The notes under the pieces were generated by a model. That model did not search any database and was not told where the DNA came from. It was given only the letters and a program-made list of their open reading frames with translations. This document shows, in pieces, positions 38,187-48,216 of a DNA stretch of 64,000 bases. The DNA is from Andalucia godoyi. Taxonomy: Eukaryota; Discoba; Jakobea; Jakobida; Andaluciidae. The first letter of the stretch is position 1; each line of letters begins with the position of its first letter. Location of the stretch: contig VRVR01000005.1 of the NCBI GenBank assembly GCA_009859145.1, positions 358,502-422,501 of the forward strand, given 5' to 3'. The position numbers and the translations under genes are program-made.

Positions 38187-38533
38187 TCAATAATAACAAC
38201 GAACTAAATAATAATAAACAAGCACGTCCAAAATGATAATAGAAAGAAGAAAAACATGAATCCCATTGTCTCCCATCAACTTCCCCATTTTGAGACAGCA
38301 CATTTTCCCGCGAGCTGAAACGAGAGAGCGCCTCATCCGAAAAGCCCGCGTCCATCTGCTGTCGCGTGAGTCTTTTTGAAAGTCGTTATTCCAAGTTCTA
38401 ACTGCGGTCCGCATATCCAGATTGTATTTTTATTTTTTTTTGATTTTTGTTGTCCTATGTTCGTCTTCTCTTTTTTTCAGTGAACCTTAATTTAGTTTAG
38501 TCTAGTCTAGTTTTTTTATGTGCGTATGGAATA
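38104..38533. other. Divergent intergenic region
   Basis: Between the FANCI-like and CEP295-like starts. Holds a (CT)n(CTGT)n microsatellite and T-rich stretches. No gene is seen. Confidence 0.6.
38137..38184. repeat. (CT)n(CTGT)n microsatellite
   Basis: About nine CT units followed by seven CTGT units just upstream of the FANCI-like start. Confidence 0.9.
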
Positions 38534-41257
38534 ATGACGAGTACAAAATCTGTGCATTCCGAATTTGTGTTTCTTTCTCCGAATGAAATTGCGTCGCAGA
38601 TTGCAAAAGAGACTCATGATCGTCGAGTTGCGAGACTGCTTCAGGTTCGTGAACGGGAGCGTGTTTTGGCACAGCTTCGTCGCCGAGCCGCAATGGAAAA
38701 GCGTGAAAAGGATGCCGAAAAAGAGAATGTGGAATTTGAATTGAACTTCAAGCGTCAGAACCAGCAGAGAATTGCCGAACTGCAGTCGAAAAAACAAGTG
38801 CTGAAGAACCGGTTTGGAGAAGCGCATCGAAATGCTCAAAAAGAACTCGAGTCTCAGACGGACGCGGCTATTCGAGATGCTCAGACTATGCAGCTGCATC
38901 AAACCGTGTATGTCGAAAGGGCGAAAGAAGCCGTCGGGGAAGTGTATGAGTCGCAAATTGCGATGCAGGAAGCGTCGGCCGAGCGAGTAGATCGGCTTTC
39001 CATTGTCCGAGAAATTGAGGATCATCGAGCCAAGAAGGCGGCGATGAAGCAGAGAGTGGATCAGGCGGATGCAATTCGAAGAAAAGCAATGGAAAGAGCT
39101 GCCCTGATGCGGGCCAATGCTTTGAGAGACGTGGAATTGGATGGCGGTGGTTCGAGACATGTTCGCGTCATTCGGCACTCAAAGGCAACACCGCCGCCTC
39201 CACTTCCATTTGTTCCTCCGGTGGATCCCGCAGTGGAGAAAGAGAGGCAGCGGAAGATTCGCGAAAGAGAGTCCATTGCCTATGACAGAATTTCTGCGGA
39301 AAAGCAAAAGGGTATCTTCCAAAACGAGTTGCAGGATCTGTTGAAGAGCGATCGACTGAATGCGCTGTCCAAGGTGGAAAAGTCAAGGAAGAGACGGGAG
39401 TTCGCACGGAATGCGAAAGCAGCCACGGAGAGGTTTGAGGAGTTGTTCTTGCACGGAACATCGGCAGCGGAGGAAGACGAAAAAGAAGAGGATGGGAGCT
39501 CGACGCACGCAAGCAGTGTCGGTGCGCGGAAAAGAACAGCAGAAGCTGCTGCTAAATCTTCCCAGAGGCTGGTTGTTGCACAGCCAACGACATCCGCAAC
39601 AGACGAGTTGGGTGCGGATCTTCTGGGACGCGATGCACGGAAACAAACCGACGCAACAGGGTCTGCTACGCTTCGATCGCCGCGGCCCTTGCGACCCGTT
39701 CTTCCCGAGTTGGATACGGAAAGCGAGGAAGAGGACGGTGGAGAGGGTAAGGAAGAGGAAGAGGACGAGAGTGCCGAAATGGCAGAAGAGGATGAAGAGG
39801 ACTCCACATACAGTCCCTCGCCATCCAGAAGCTCAGAACAATCGTACTCGATTGATTCGAGTGAAGTAATGCATTCTTCCTCGGAGTTGCTGTCCAATGT
39901 GTCGTCCAGAAAAGGGCAGTCCCCGGCTTCTCACTCTCCGGCATCCAACATGCGTTTTGCCTCCCGGCCCTCGACGCCGGGCGACATTCCAACTTCTCCT
40001 TCGGACCAGTCCCCACTGTCATCACCTTCTGCTGATTCCGAACTGGAATCACCGTCTCTTGGCACGGAGCTCCATGGCCGCGGATCGGCCCACGATCGTC
40101 TTGGAGGACGACTTGGACATTTGCTGGACGATCGGAGTGTGTGGAGCGAGTCTTCGGAAAAGCTGTCGCAGGGTTCTTCTCTGGTCCCTCACAGCTTGCA
40201 TTCGGCGTCTTCTGCGTCCGGATCTTTGCACCCTTCGCCAGCAGTCAGCGTTTCTTCTCCTTCGCCATCGACCTCCCGCTCTGATCTTGAATCGTTTTCT
40301 CTGCTGTCCGATGTACCACCCTTCCGTTCCGGCGCAAGTGCAAGTATCCACACAGGCATTCGACAGCCTCGTAGGGCTATCGCACGACAAGAAAAGACTG
40401 CGAGTGTGTCTTCCAAATCTAGCTCAAACAGCTCCTTCCATCGTCCTCTCATATCCTTTGAGATGGACTCGTCGTCTTCGGAGTCTCGAACCTCCGGCCA
40501 GTCTTCAAAGCCCGCCTCGCCATCTTCGGAAATGGAATCATTCGATTTGACGCTGGACCGTCAGTCAGTCTTGTCTTCACCTGCCAGCTCTCCACAGTCG
40601 TCAGAGGTGCAGTCTTTCTCTCTCGACTCTATCAGCCCTTCTCCTCGCATCCGAAAGTCGCACTCTCGTGGTGCTGACAAAATCCCAGACAGCACTCCTT
40701 CCTATACACCATCGACGTCCGATGTCGAGTCTCTTGTTCAGGAAAGACTGCTGGAGGATGATCACTTGGAAACAGTGCCGTTTGGGCCGCGCAGTGGTGC
40801 ATTTTCCGAAAAGGCAGAGTTCGAAGGAACCGCTGCTCGCGAAGTAGGCGGAAGCTCGAAGGATCGGCTGCCGGGAGCATTTTCGGAAGCCACAGAGCTC
40901 GCCTTTTCGCTTCAGGTGCAGAGGGAGCCGGCGAATTCTCCTGAGCGACAAGCGCACCAGCTTCTGAATGCCTTGTCTGCATTTCGGAGGGAAATGTCGG
41001 TGCTCACCTCGGAAGCTGAGAGCACTCGGTCGTCGATTGATTCTGGTTTGTGGGTAACCGGAGTCTCCTCGAGACCCGCAGGTGCTCGAGAGCATCCCAC
41101 TTCAGATCTTTCTGCTGACGACAGCATAAGCACGCTCTCGTCCGGCCATCTTCCCGATCACTCCACATCTTCATCCCCGGGTCAACATTCTCTGAGTGAT
41201 GATGATGATGATGATGATGTTGATGACGATGGTACTGATATCAATGCATCCATCTAA
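38534..41257 (+). CDS. CEP295/Ana1-like centriole protein
   Basis: 907 aa. The first ~60 residues (LSPNEIASQIAKETHDRRVA, then LLQVRERERVLAQL) align by eye with the N-terminus of CEP295 (LSPNEEAFILKEDYERRRKLRLLQVREQER). The next ~170 residues are a charged coiled coil that ends in a PPPPLPF segment, as CEP295 has LPPPPPTLF. A second helical segment spans ~235-310. The remainder is Ser/Glu/Pro-rich, disordered and highly acidic in places, with a poly-Asp tail encoded by GATGAT repeats. CEP295/Ana1 is a centriole-wall protein needed for centriole elongation and conversion. Start ATG at 38534. The C-terminal ALMS motif of animal CEP295 is not seen. Confidence 0.68.
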   Translation: MTSTKSVHSEFVFLSPNEIASQIAKETHDRRVARLLQVRERERVLAQLRRRAAMEKREKDAEKENVEFELNFKRQNQQRIAELQSKKQVLKNRFGEAHRNAQKELESQTDAAIRDAQTMQLHQTVYVERAKEAVGEVYESQIAMQEASAERVDRLSIVREIEDHRAKKAAMKQRVDQADAIRRKAMERAALMRANALRDVELDGGGSRHVRVIRHSKATPPPPLPFVPPVDPAVEKERQRKIRERESIAYDRISAEKQKGIFQNELQDLLKSDRLNALSKVEKSRKRREFARNAKAATERFEELFLHGTSAAEEDEKEEDGSSTHASSVGARKRTAEAAAKSSQRLVVAQPTTSATDELGADLLGRDARKQTDATGSATLRSPRPLRPVLPELDTESEEEDGGEGKEEEEDESAEMAEEDEEDSTYSPSPSRSSEQSYSIDSSEVMHSSSELLSNVSSRKGQSPASHSPASNMRFASRPSTPGDIPTSPSDQSPLSSPSADSELESPSLGTELHGRGSAHDRLGGRLGHLLDDRSVWSESSEKLSQGSSLVPHSLHSASSASGSLHPSPAVSVSSPSPSTSRSDLESFSLLSDVPPFRSGASASIHTGIRQPRRAIARQEKTASVSSKSSSNSSFHRPLISFEMDSSSSESRTSGQSSKPASPSSEMESFDLTLDRQSVLSSPASSPQSSEVQSFSLDSISPSPRIRKSHSRGADKIPDSTPSYTPSTSDVESLVQERLLEDDHLETVPFGPRSGAFSEKAEFEGTAAREVGGSSKDRLPGAFSEATELAFSLQVQREPANSPERQAHQLLNALSAFRREMSVLTSEAESTRSSIDSGLWVTGVSSRPAGAREHPTSDLSADDSISTLSSGHLPDHSTSSSPGQHSLSDDDDDDDVDDDGTDINASI

Positions 41258-41420
41258 ATTCATATTTGTGCATATGCATGATTTTCAAAGAATGCAGACT
41301 CCAAACTGTCTGCGGCTGGTTCTTTAATTTCTGTAATGTTCTCAAGGACTACTATTGCGAATTTACAAAAGTACATATTCGATGAACGGGCTACATAACC
41401 TGGCATACTCATCAAAAACA

Positions 41421-42251
41421 CTAGGACTGCTGCAGAGGCTTCTTGTTGACAAGTTCGTCGGACAGACCATGATTGATGGTGCGATGCTCAGCCTCGTCGT
41501 CGCGAACAACACGAACGACGTCCTTGAGGGTGGCATCCGCGGGCAAATTCCAGTACACTCGAGCGATTTCGGGCGCAGGGGGATTGGGAATTTCTCCGTT
41601 TTCGAGCTGCTTTAAGTAAGCAGTATAGGAAGTGCATGCCTCTTCTTCAAGGTATCCCACGAAGCGATGTGCGGTCTTTGGCGACAACAGGTACATCCAA
41701 AAGTAGGCGTTGAAGAACACTGCCTGCGCAGTAATCACAAACGCTCGCTCAAGAATGTTCGGCTTCGCAACATGCATGAACGTCATCAGATGCATGCGTT
41801 CATTTTCAGCCTCGTCCAGAAGCTTGTTGATCCAGCCATGATCGTCGCCATTTCGTCGCAAACAGCTCAAGTGCTGCAGCATTCCCGCAACAAATCCCGG
41901 GACAGACGCCACCGTTTCGATGACAACTGCTCGCGAGCCATACCGTTTCGCGAAAAACATGTCGATCGGGACACGAAGCGCCTTCACGCCCATAAACGCA
42001 ATCTTGTCAGACAGCGTCTTTGGCTCATAGTGGATTGGACCCGTGTACTTGGTGACGTACGCGTCGTGGAACGGTACTTTGGTGCCGTCGCTGATCACTT
42101 GTGCCGTAGTGTGGATCATGCGCGAGAATGAATTCCGCGACAGCAACTGCGCCGCCTGCAACCGGTTCGGCGCAGCCACCATCGCTGCACGGTTCACGAG
42201 AGACGCAGAATAGACTGCTTTGCTCACAAGCATGGAACTCGACTGAAACAT
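41421..42251 (-). CDS. AOX: Mitochondrial alternative oxidase
   Basis: Cyanide-resistant ubiquinol oxidase of the inner mitochondrial membrane. The 276-aa protein has a ~50-residue presequence rich in Ser, Arg and Ala ([20 protein letters not shown] and on). All di-iron ligands are visible: Glu in IETVASVPG, Glu/His in [12 protein letters not shown], Glu in LEEEACTSY and Glu/His in [10 protein letters not shown]. There are two membrane-associated helices. The regulatory Cys of plant AOX is not evident near the N-terminus. The stop converges with the CEP295-like gene. Start ATG at 42251. Confidence 0.97.
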   Translation of the reverse strand: MFQSSSMLVSKAVYSASLVNRAAMVAAPNRLQAAQLLSRNSFSRMIHTTAQVISDGTKVPFHDAYVTKYTGPIHYEPKTLSDKIAFMGVKALRVPIDMFFAKRYGSRAVVIETVASVPGFVAGMLQHLSCLRRNGDDHGWINKLLDEAENERMHLMTFMHVAKPNILERAFVITAQAVFFNAYFWMYLLSPKTAHRFVGYLEEEACTSYTAYLKQLENGEIPNPPAPEIARVYWNLPADATLKDVVRVVRDDEAEHRTINHGLSDELVNKKPLQQS

Positions 42252-42676
42252 TTCTTTTTTCTATTGCCTTTTGCTTTTTGTTTTTTGAATTTGTTTGTTC
42301 AACTTTGATTCCTGATGCACAAGCTTTGATATGCTTTTCCAAACAAACAAAAAATCAAAATCAAAATCAAAATGAAAAATAAAGGAGCGAAGTTGAGAAG
42401 AAGTGGTTTTGGGAGATAAAAATTCGCGATGCAGTTTTTGATCATATCGGGGAGTTCTCAAGCGGGTCGCGAAATGTATTTTTGGCCCCAGCTTTCCCGA
42501 TCACCTAATGCGTTACCATAGACGGCTATCCAAAATCTCCGCTATTTCCCTTCCTTTCTTTCCTTTCACACGTTGCCGATGCCAAGCACGCCCCAGACGA
42601 GAAACCTGCTGTCGAGGCTGTCATCGCAGGGAGATCTCGGTGCGCAATCTCCTTGGTTGCAGGATAAGATTCTGGA
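42252..42676. other. Intergenic upstream of AOX
   Basis: Contains CAAAATCAAAATCAAAAT repeats and a 48-codon ATG frame in another phase at about 42580. No gene is supported. Confidence 0.5.
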
Positions 42677-42904
42677 ATGCTGCGTTTCTTCACGTCTTCG
42701 AAAAGAACAATCCATGAAATTCTGATCCCTTCTTCTGCTGCACATTACTTACGCCAGCGAAAAAACGCACACCGCGTGCCCGTTCTTTTCCGGCCAGAAC
42801 CGCTAAAGAGGCGTGCAATTGGAAGAGATGACCAAGTGAGGTTCGTGAAGAATCGACGGTTGCGGGAGTGTCATACCACGCTGGGTTGCTTTAACAAATT
42901 TTAA
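42677..42904 (+). CDS. Small basic, possibly mitochondrial protein, 75 aa
   Basis: ATG-started frame beginning MLRFFTSSKRTIHE, which looks like a mitochondrial targeting sequence. A very basic body follows with PEPLKRRAIGRDDQVRFVKN and a Cys-containing end. Size and composition would suit a small mitochondrial ribosomal or assembly protein, but I recognise no family. The frame lacks low complexity, unlike chance ORFs nearby. Confidence 0.4.
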   Translation: MLRFFTSSKRTIHEILIPSSAAHYLRQRKNAHRVPVLFRPEPLKRRAIGRDDQVRFVKNRRLRECHTTLGCFNKF

Positions 42905-43355
42905 AAAATGGACGTTGCAAAAAATACAGGTTTACTTCTCGCCACGGAAACACTGCGCTGACGGCGTGTCGATGGCGACTGCCGCTCACGGTTTTGGGGG
43001 CTTTGTCTGGTTCTTTGGAATTTTCCAGTTGAAAACCATACTGATCCGTGATTGTTCGGCTTCATGCTAGGTCCATATTTTAGATTCACCGCATACCACT
43101 CTAATTTTTCCAAAAGCCCGGTTGTCTTTCAATCAAAAACACACGACGCTTGTGACATATCCAATCGCAGAATTCAGCCAGCAGGTAGAAAGTAAGTTGG
43201 GGTGCGGATGAAGCTGCATCTGTCGTAACTTCTCCGGACATTCATTTTTTCTGTCTACAGTGATTGTATTTTAGATTCAGGCTTCCGAGTTCTCTCATCC
43301 CGAGTTTCGTCGGGTTTCTTAGTCTCAAAATACAGACAACAGAAGACGACGAAAA

Positions 43356-43422
<67 letters not shown>

Positions 43423-43434
43423 GGAAAACAAAGG
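42905..43434. other. Intergenic upstream of the EBH protein
   Basis: Includes a (GA)n tract before the ATG at 43435. A minus-strand ORF (42901-43113, 70 codons, ATG) is of uncertain reality. Nothing else is seen. Confidence 0.5.
43364..43419. repeat. (GA)n microsatellite
   Basis: About 28 GA units, 16 bp before the predicted ATG, probably in the 5' UTR. Read in frame it would give an Arg-Glu run after a GTG start, which I do not accept. Confidence 0.9.
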
Positions 43435-44871
43435 ATGAGCGCACGAGGAAAGCCACGTCGACCGTTTCCGTCTGATCCCGACTATAATCTGTCTGACAAG
43501 ACGCTTTTGTATCTTGATGATTTGACGGAAGCGGACCGCAACGCAATTGCCGCATCTTACAAGACTCTTTCCATTTCAGCATCAACATCAACATCAACAT
43601 CAGCTTCGAGTTCTTCTGCGTTTGTTGCGACGCATAGTGCAGATCATGGGGAACGTGGAGCGTCGCCTTCTCAATCAAAATCACCTGTTATCTTCGCAGA
43701 AGCTGGGAACGGTCAGCTCCATAGTCCTGACAACCTTCGAAGGAATAGCATTAAAGACAGCAATGCTCCGTTTGCGTTTTCGGCGTATGTTCCGCCTTCT
43801 CCTTTGCACTCGACGTCAGCGGCGCCGCCCATCGCTGCGTCTTCGTACGCATATGCTGGTGCTGGTGCTGGTGCTGGTGCTGGTGCTGATGCTGATGATT
43901 ACGATGATTCTGATGGTGGAGGGGAAGTCATGTATCCTGCGCCGAGTCGAAAACCGCCTGCACGGCCGGCTCTCACAGCAGCAAACGATAGCTTTCCAGA
44001 AGAGGACGAGCTGCCTCCGTATCGAGACGAGTCAAGATCGTTTATTCCGGTTCATATGGCTTCGCATCCAAGCCAAGGTGCCTCGGAGTCTATTCCGGCG
44101 TTCGTGCCGTTGCCGTTGCCGTTGCCGTTGCGTGGTGCAACTGCGGAAAGTGGGTCGGGAAGTTGTTCTCGGAGTTCATCCGTGTCAAGTACCGGATCCA
44201 TGATTCATGTCGTGAGCACTGGAGATGACGGTCACGGCAATGCAGCGGGAAGATCTCTTGCAGTTGGCGAGCTTCCCCACCCGATATCGACGGGCAGCGC
44301 TGAGAACAAATGGATGTCCCCAGATGTTCACGAAGGTGAGCAGAAGATGCATTCTGATCAGCGGCAGGCTATCAGTGACGAATTCCGTCGGCCTACAGGA
44401 GAAGAGCTTCGTAGTGATGATCACGGCGGTCTTCACGAGGACGAGGACGAGCACGATTCTCAGATTCCGGTCAAAACAGCCAACTTGCTGGATGCTTCCA
44501 GTCTTTCGCAGCTGCAGGCGTCGACAGCGGAGCCCGATATGTGGAATGTGATTGCCAACATCTTGTCGGATATTGAAGAAAAGGCGTCGATGCGGGGTTC
44601 CTTTGGGCCGCTTGAGAAGTCGTACACAGTGCTTACGCAGCAGTTTGAAGAGCATTTGCAGCTTGAGCACCGCAAGTCTGAGTTGGAAAGAGCGCATTTT
44701 GGGATCTTGCTGGAGCGGCGAACATACCTTTCCAAGTTGCGCGAGGTCGAAAAGTGGTGCACAGACAAGCTGTATGCGTCCGAGGAGCAGAGCTCCCCGT
44801 TCATTGACGCTGTTCGTGACATTCTCTACCAAGAAAACGATCAGTTTGAGCTTCGAGACTTTGCAGAATGA
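43435..44871 (+). CDS. EB1-homology (EBH) domain protein without a CH domain
   Basis: 478 aa. The last ~85 residues form a coiled coil followed by the EBH four-helix signature: RRTYLSKLREVEKWCTDKL, then PFIDAVRDILYQENDQF. They parallel the canonical EB1 of this window (FYFGKLRDIEILCQ...DVRKVLYATEEDF). The first ~390 residues are disordered and rich in Ser, Pro, Asp and His. They contain hexamer-encoded Ser-Thr, Gly-Ala and Leu-Pro runs and no calponin-homology fold. It could dimerise with EB1 or recruit EBH partners without binding tubulin itself (inference). Start: the first ATG after the GA repeat. Confidence 0.7.
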   Translation: MSARGKPRRPFPSDPDYNLSDKTLLYLDDLTEADRNAIAASYKTLSISASTSTSTSASSSSAFVATHSADHGERGASPSQSKSPVIFAEAGNGQLHSPDNLRRNSIKDSNAPFAFSAYVPPSPLHSTSAAPPIAASSYAYAGAGAGAGAGADADDYDDSDGGGEVMYPAPSRKPPARPALTAANDSFPEEDELPPYRDESRSFIPVHMASHPSQGASESIPAFVPLPLPLPLRGATAESGSGSCSRSSSVSSTGSMIHVVSTGDDGHGNAAGRSLAVGELPHPISTGSAENKWMSPDVHEGEQKMHSDQRQAISDEFRRPTGEELRSDDHGGLHEDEDEHDSQIPVKTANLLDASSLSQLQASTAEPDMWNVIANILSDIEEKASMRGSFGPLEKSYTVLTQQFEEHLQLEHRKSELERAHFGILLERRTYLSKLREVEKWCTDKLYASEEQSSPFIDAVRDILYQENDQFELRDFAE

Positions 44872-44965
44872 TCATTCACCATGTCTTGTCCGTAATGATG
44901 CTGCGCTGTCTTTTTTATTCGTTTGCAATTTACTTGCAGGATTCGCGATTTTTTTCCTCGTTGGC

Positions 44966-45924
44966 TTACACGACGGACTGCGGAAGACCAAGCCTTGATT
45001 CAAGGGCCCGAAGCTTGGCTTCGAGTGCGTCCATTTGCTGTGCTGTCAGCGTACCCAATTCACCTCGAAGCGCCTGAATATGTGAATTCATCTCTGCCAC
45101 CGTGACCGTTTTGCTGTGTTCTTCTGCGATTCTAGCATCTTCTTCAGCTCTTCGGCGCGCTTCCTCTGCCGACTTTTCCGCAGCTTCCTTGTCCGCAGCT
45201 TCCTGCTCTGCGATTCGCTGTGCTGCTTCTTGTGCCTGAACTGCTGCAATATGTTGCTCTTCCGGGATGAAGTCGTTGAGTGGTAGAAACACGGGGACTG
45301 ATTCCGACGTGCTTCGCTCGACCACGGAAAAGTCGACTTCTTCATTCTTGCCAAAGACGAAAAAGAACATTTTGTAAAACCGGAATATCTTATTCAGCAA
45401 AAACTCCTGGATAGAGACTGTGTGGTCAAGAGGAAAAACATTCGTGGAAAAGGGCGGTCGAAAGACGGAGTGTCGCACAAGCACAGCTTTTGCGTACTCG
45501 TATGCATCTTCCATTGTCATGTTGGATTCTGTGGTCGTGAGCAGGATGTTCTTGACGATAGACACCAGCGTCGATGTTTGCGACGCGTCCATCCGCATCG
45601 ATCGAGAAAAAGGAATCGACAATGCAACAGTCGAATACAACACATCCAGCTGAGCTTCTGAATACTTGCTTCGATCCACAGTCAGCTTTTGGGAAATGAA
45701 TCTGAGAACCCGGCGGATAACAAACAACAAACAACAAACAATAACAAAACACGAAAATTAGCGGCTGTCTTGGTAAAATCGTGAAACAGAAAAGGACGGG
45801 GAAACAAGTGACCAGCACCAAAGACGTACTGAACAACATCGGAATGCTGTGTGAGTGACGACAGATCCGCAACATCCTCGCCTGATAAATCAGCCCATAC
45901 TAGAATCCTTGCAGACGAAACCAT
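44966..45924 (-). CDS. CFAP119 / C1a-32-like central-pair protein, two exons
   Basis: Exon 1 is 45830-45924 (MVSSARILVWADLS and on). The intron 45702-45829 has donor GTACGT and acceptor TTCTCAG. Exon 2 is 44966-45701. Phase 2 is kept and the product is 276 aa. The core matches CCDC189/CFAP119 (Chlamydomonas C1a-32) as I know it: an N-terminal 'lvWADL' segment, then YAKAVLVRHSVFRPPFSTNV with FLLNKIFRFYKMFFFVFG and a VDFSVVE strand. An Ala/Glu-rich coiled coil follows at the C-terminus. The family sits in the C1a projection of the central apparatus. Without the first exon the frame begins only with TTG in an intron-like T-rich stretch, which supports the splice. Confidence 0.78.
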
Positions 45925-46623
45925 TTTAACCAAGAAAAAATACGCAAATGACAGTTGGCGTGATAAATATGCAATGTGCAAGACGCAATACATTGTGCAT
46001 CCGTTGTGGGAATGCTGGAAGGGGAAATTCGGTCGTTGGCAAACGAGGACAGCGTTGTGATTGGCGCTCGTTAGCATTTGTTTTTTACAGCAGAAAAGCA
46101 CAGGCACGAACATCGCGACGCGGGTTTGCGACTTGCAACTTGCGACTTGCATGGGGCCAGGATTTTATGAAGGGGGTGGAACACCGATCGTCAAGGGGAC
46201 AGCGACTTTCGCACAACAAGTCTCGGGTGATGCAGTGTTGAACGGCCACACGGTGAACTTTCTCTTGGCAACGACCACCATGTCAGTCCAGTGAATGTGC
46301 GTTGAATCTATCGTGTCGCAAATGATGTAAAACGTGAGTATTGCTTTTTTTCTTTCTCGATGCACTATCAACTTCTTTCGGGTTTCTGGTTCCTCTGTTA
46401 TTTTCAGTCGCCAAAACTTAGGACATGACGCGATGGCGGAGAGGGAGAGCCAACCTCTCTTGGGTGATGGGTGTTTAATTAACTCCTTCCATTCCTTGTA
46501 ATATTGCAGCGTCGTACGGAGCAGTGTATTAGCAAGCGACCGTCTGCTGTTCACTCAGAGAAGGTTCAAAAATCCAACCAAGCCAGGAGCAGGGCAAAGG
46601 AATACAGAGTACGCAAGAATAGA
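45925..46623. other. Intergenic, 700 bp
   Basis: Between the divergently placed 5' end of CFAP119 and the stop of the four-exon gene. A few short direct repeats (GCGACTTGCAACTTGCGACTTGCATG, near 46129). No supported gene. Confidence 0.55.
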
Positions 46624-48216
46624 TCAAGTATTTACAGTTTCTGCGTGCATGTCTACATCCGGGGGTCCCGCGAATGCGCGTCTGCAAAAATCCACAAATG
46701 AGTCAATCAGGGACGGGTACGCGTCTTCGACGGAGTAGGTATGCAAATCCGAGGACTGGGTCAATGAGAACTGCAGGAACATTCTCCACTGATCGAAGTT
46801 CAGCGCCGAGATGCTTGGGAGCAAGGCCACGAGGTCGGGTCTGTTCGACATCCACTGGACATGCTGTGGGATGTCATGCCGCAGAGGACGTGTTGTCAGG
46901 GCCTGGTTGGTCTGTCGGCCGTTCAAAAAGAACAAAAAGTACGGGGTGAAGGGACAGGTAGGCAGCATTTGCTCGATCATGCTCAAGGCATGGCGAACAG
47001 GAAGATAGCATCGCATCGAGCCGCCGCCTTCACAGTGCATGAAGAACGATTCGATGAACACGTTGGAGAAAAACTCCGGATCCGACTGGAGCCTTGCATT
47101 GACCCGTTCCCCAAGGGCCGAGTAGTCCCATCGAATCATTTCAAATGCTCTCACAAATCGATGAAAGGGGACATTCCAGTACGACTCTCGCGTTGGGTGA
47201 CTGTGAGATTGCGGCTTTTCCGGTTTCATGCAATACAGCACTCCTCGCATCACCATCTTTTCACAGGGAGGGAAAAAGAAGGGAGGGCCAAAAATGGAAA
47301 AAAAAACAATAACAAATATGCATAAGCAATCACGTTAGGACAACGCAGCTCGAGAAGAGGAGTGGCCTGAGTTGACAATGACATACAGAGTATATGGGAA
47401 TCTGGAAATCGAGCTCGAACAATCTCCAGCCGGCTTCTGTGATATACAGTTGAGAAGCATCGCAGTACTTGCAAAACACAAGCTTGCACTTCTGCTCGTC
47501 TAGAGACAATGGCAGAGAATCCTGAGAAGACACAACAGCGACATACGTGATTAGTGGACATCGGGCAGGGAGAGGGCATCAAACGGAAAAGTAAATGAAC
47601 ATACACGCAGCATTTCCAAATGCCTGCAAACCACGAATGAATCGATCATTAGTAATCCACACAATGACAGAAAGAGAGAAAAGCTATGAAGGCTGTGAGG
47701 ACCGCAACATGAAAAAAAGCGGAATAGGAACACATACTCTAATGTTGATGGCCGAGGCCGCTTTGCACTGGGTTCCATGAATGTATCTTGTGACTCACCG
47801 CTTTCACTACCATCTCCCATCCCATTACTATGGTTGTGCTGGTTTCCATTAGCAGTTGGCAATGACGTCGACGCAGATGACGACGCAGACGATAGGAGAG
47901 TCATGAACGCCGAAGTGGTCACGGATGCAGATGACGGAAATTGGGTCTCCGGTCGCAGTTGCAGTTGCGAAAAGGCCGCAGGATTAGCATTTCGATGCGG
48001 AGAACTCACATCGTCTTCCTCGTCCGTGCCAGAGTCGCTTCTGCTGTCTGTTTGTTGTGGGTGCTGTCGAAAAGCTGTCAGCGGCGTCGGAGCCAAGTCT
48101 CGCGATAATCCAGGTCTTTTGCGAGATTGAAGAAACATTCCATTCATCAATGCTGCTGATGATCCTGACGCTGACGTTGATGATGCTGCTGATGCTGATG
48201 GTGGTGGTGGAAGCAT
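46624..48216 (-). CDS. Unknown protein, four exons including a 19-nt microexon
   Basis: Proposed exons on the minus strand: 47738-48216, 47605-47623 (19 nt), 47387-47521 and 46624-47256. The product is 421 aa. All three donors are GTATGT. Acceptors are TTTGCAG, TTCTCAG and GAAAAG, with ACTAAT/CTAAC branch-like motifs in the introns. Phases agree throughout. Residues 1-160 are Ser-rich and disordered. Exon 3 encodes a small Cys-containing segment (KCKLVFCKYCDASQLYITEA), possibly metal-binding. Exon 4 encodes a folded aromatic-rich domain (YWNVPFHRFVRAFEMIRWDY, HALSMIEQMLPTCPFTPYF). I do not recognise the family. Cut at single frames this locus would look like three unrelated ORFs. Confidence 0.6.
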
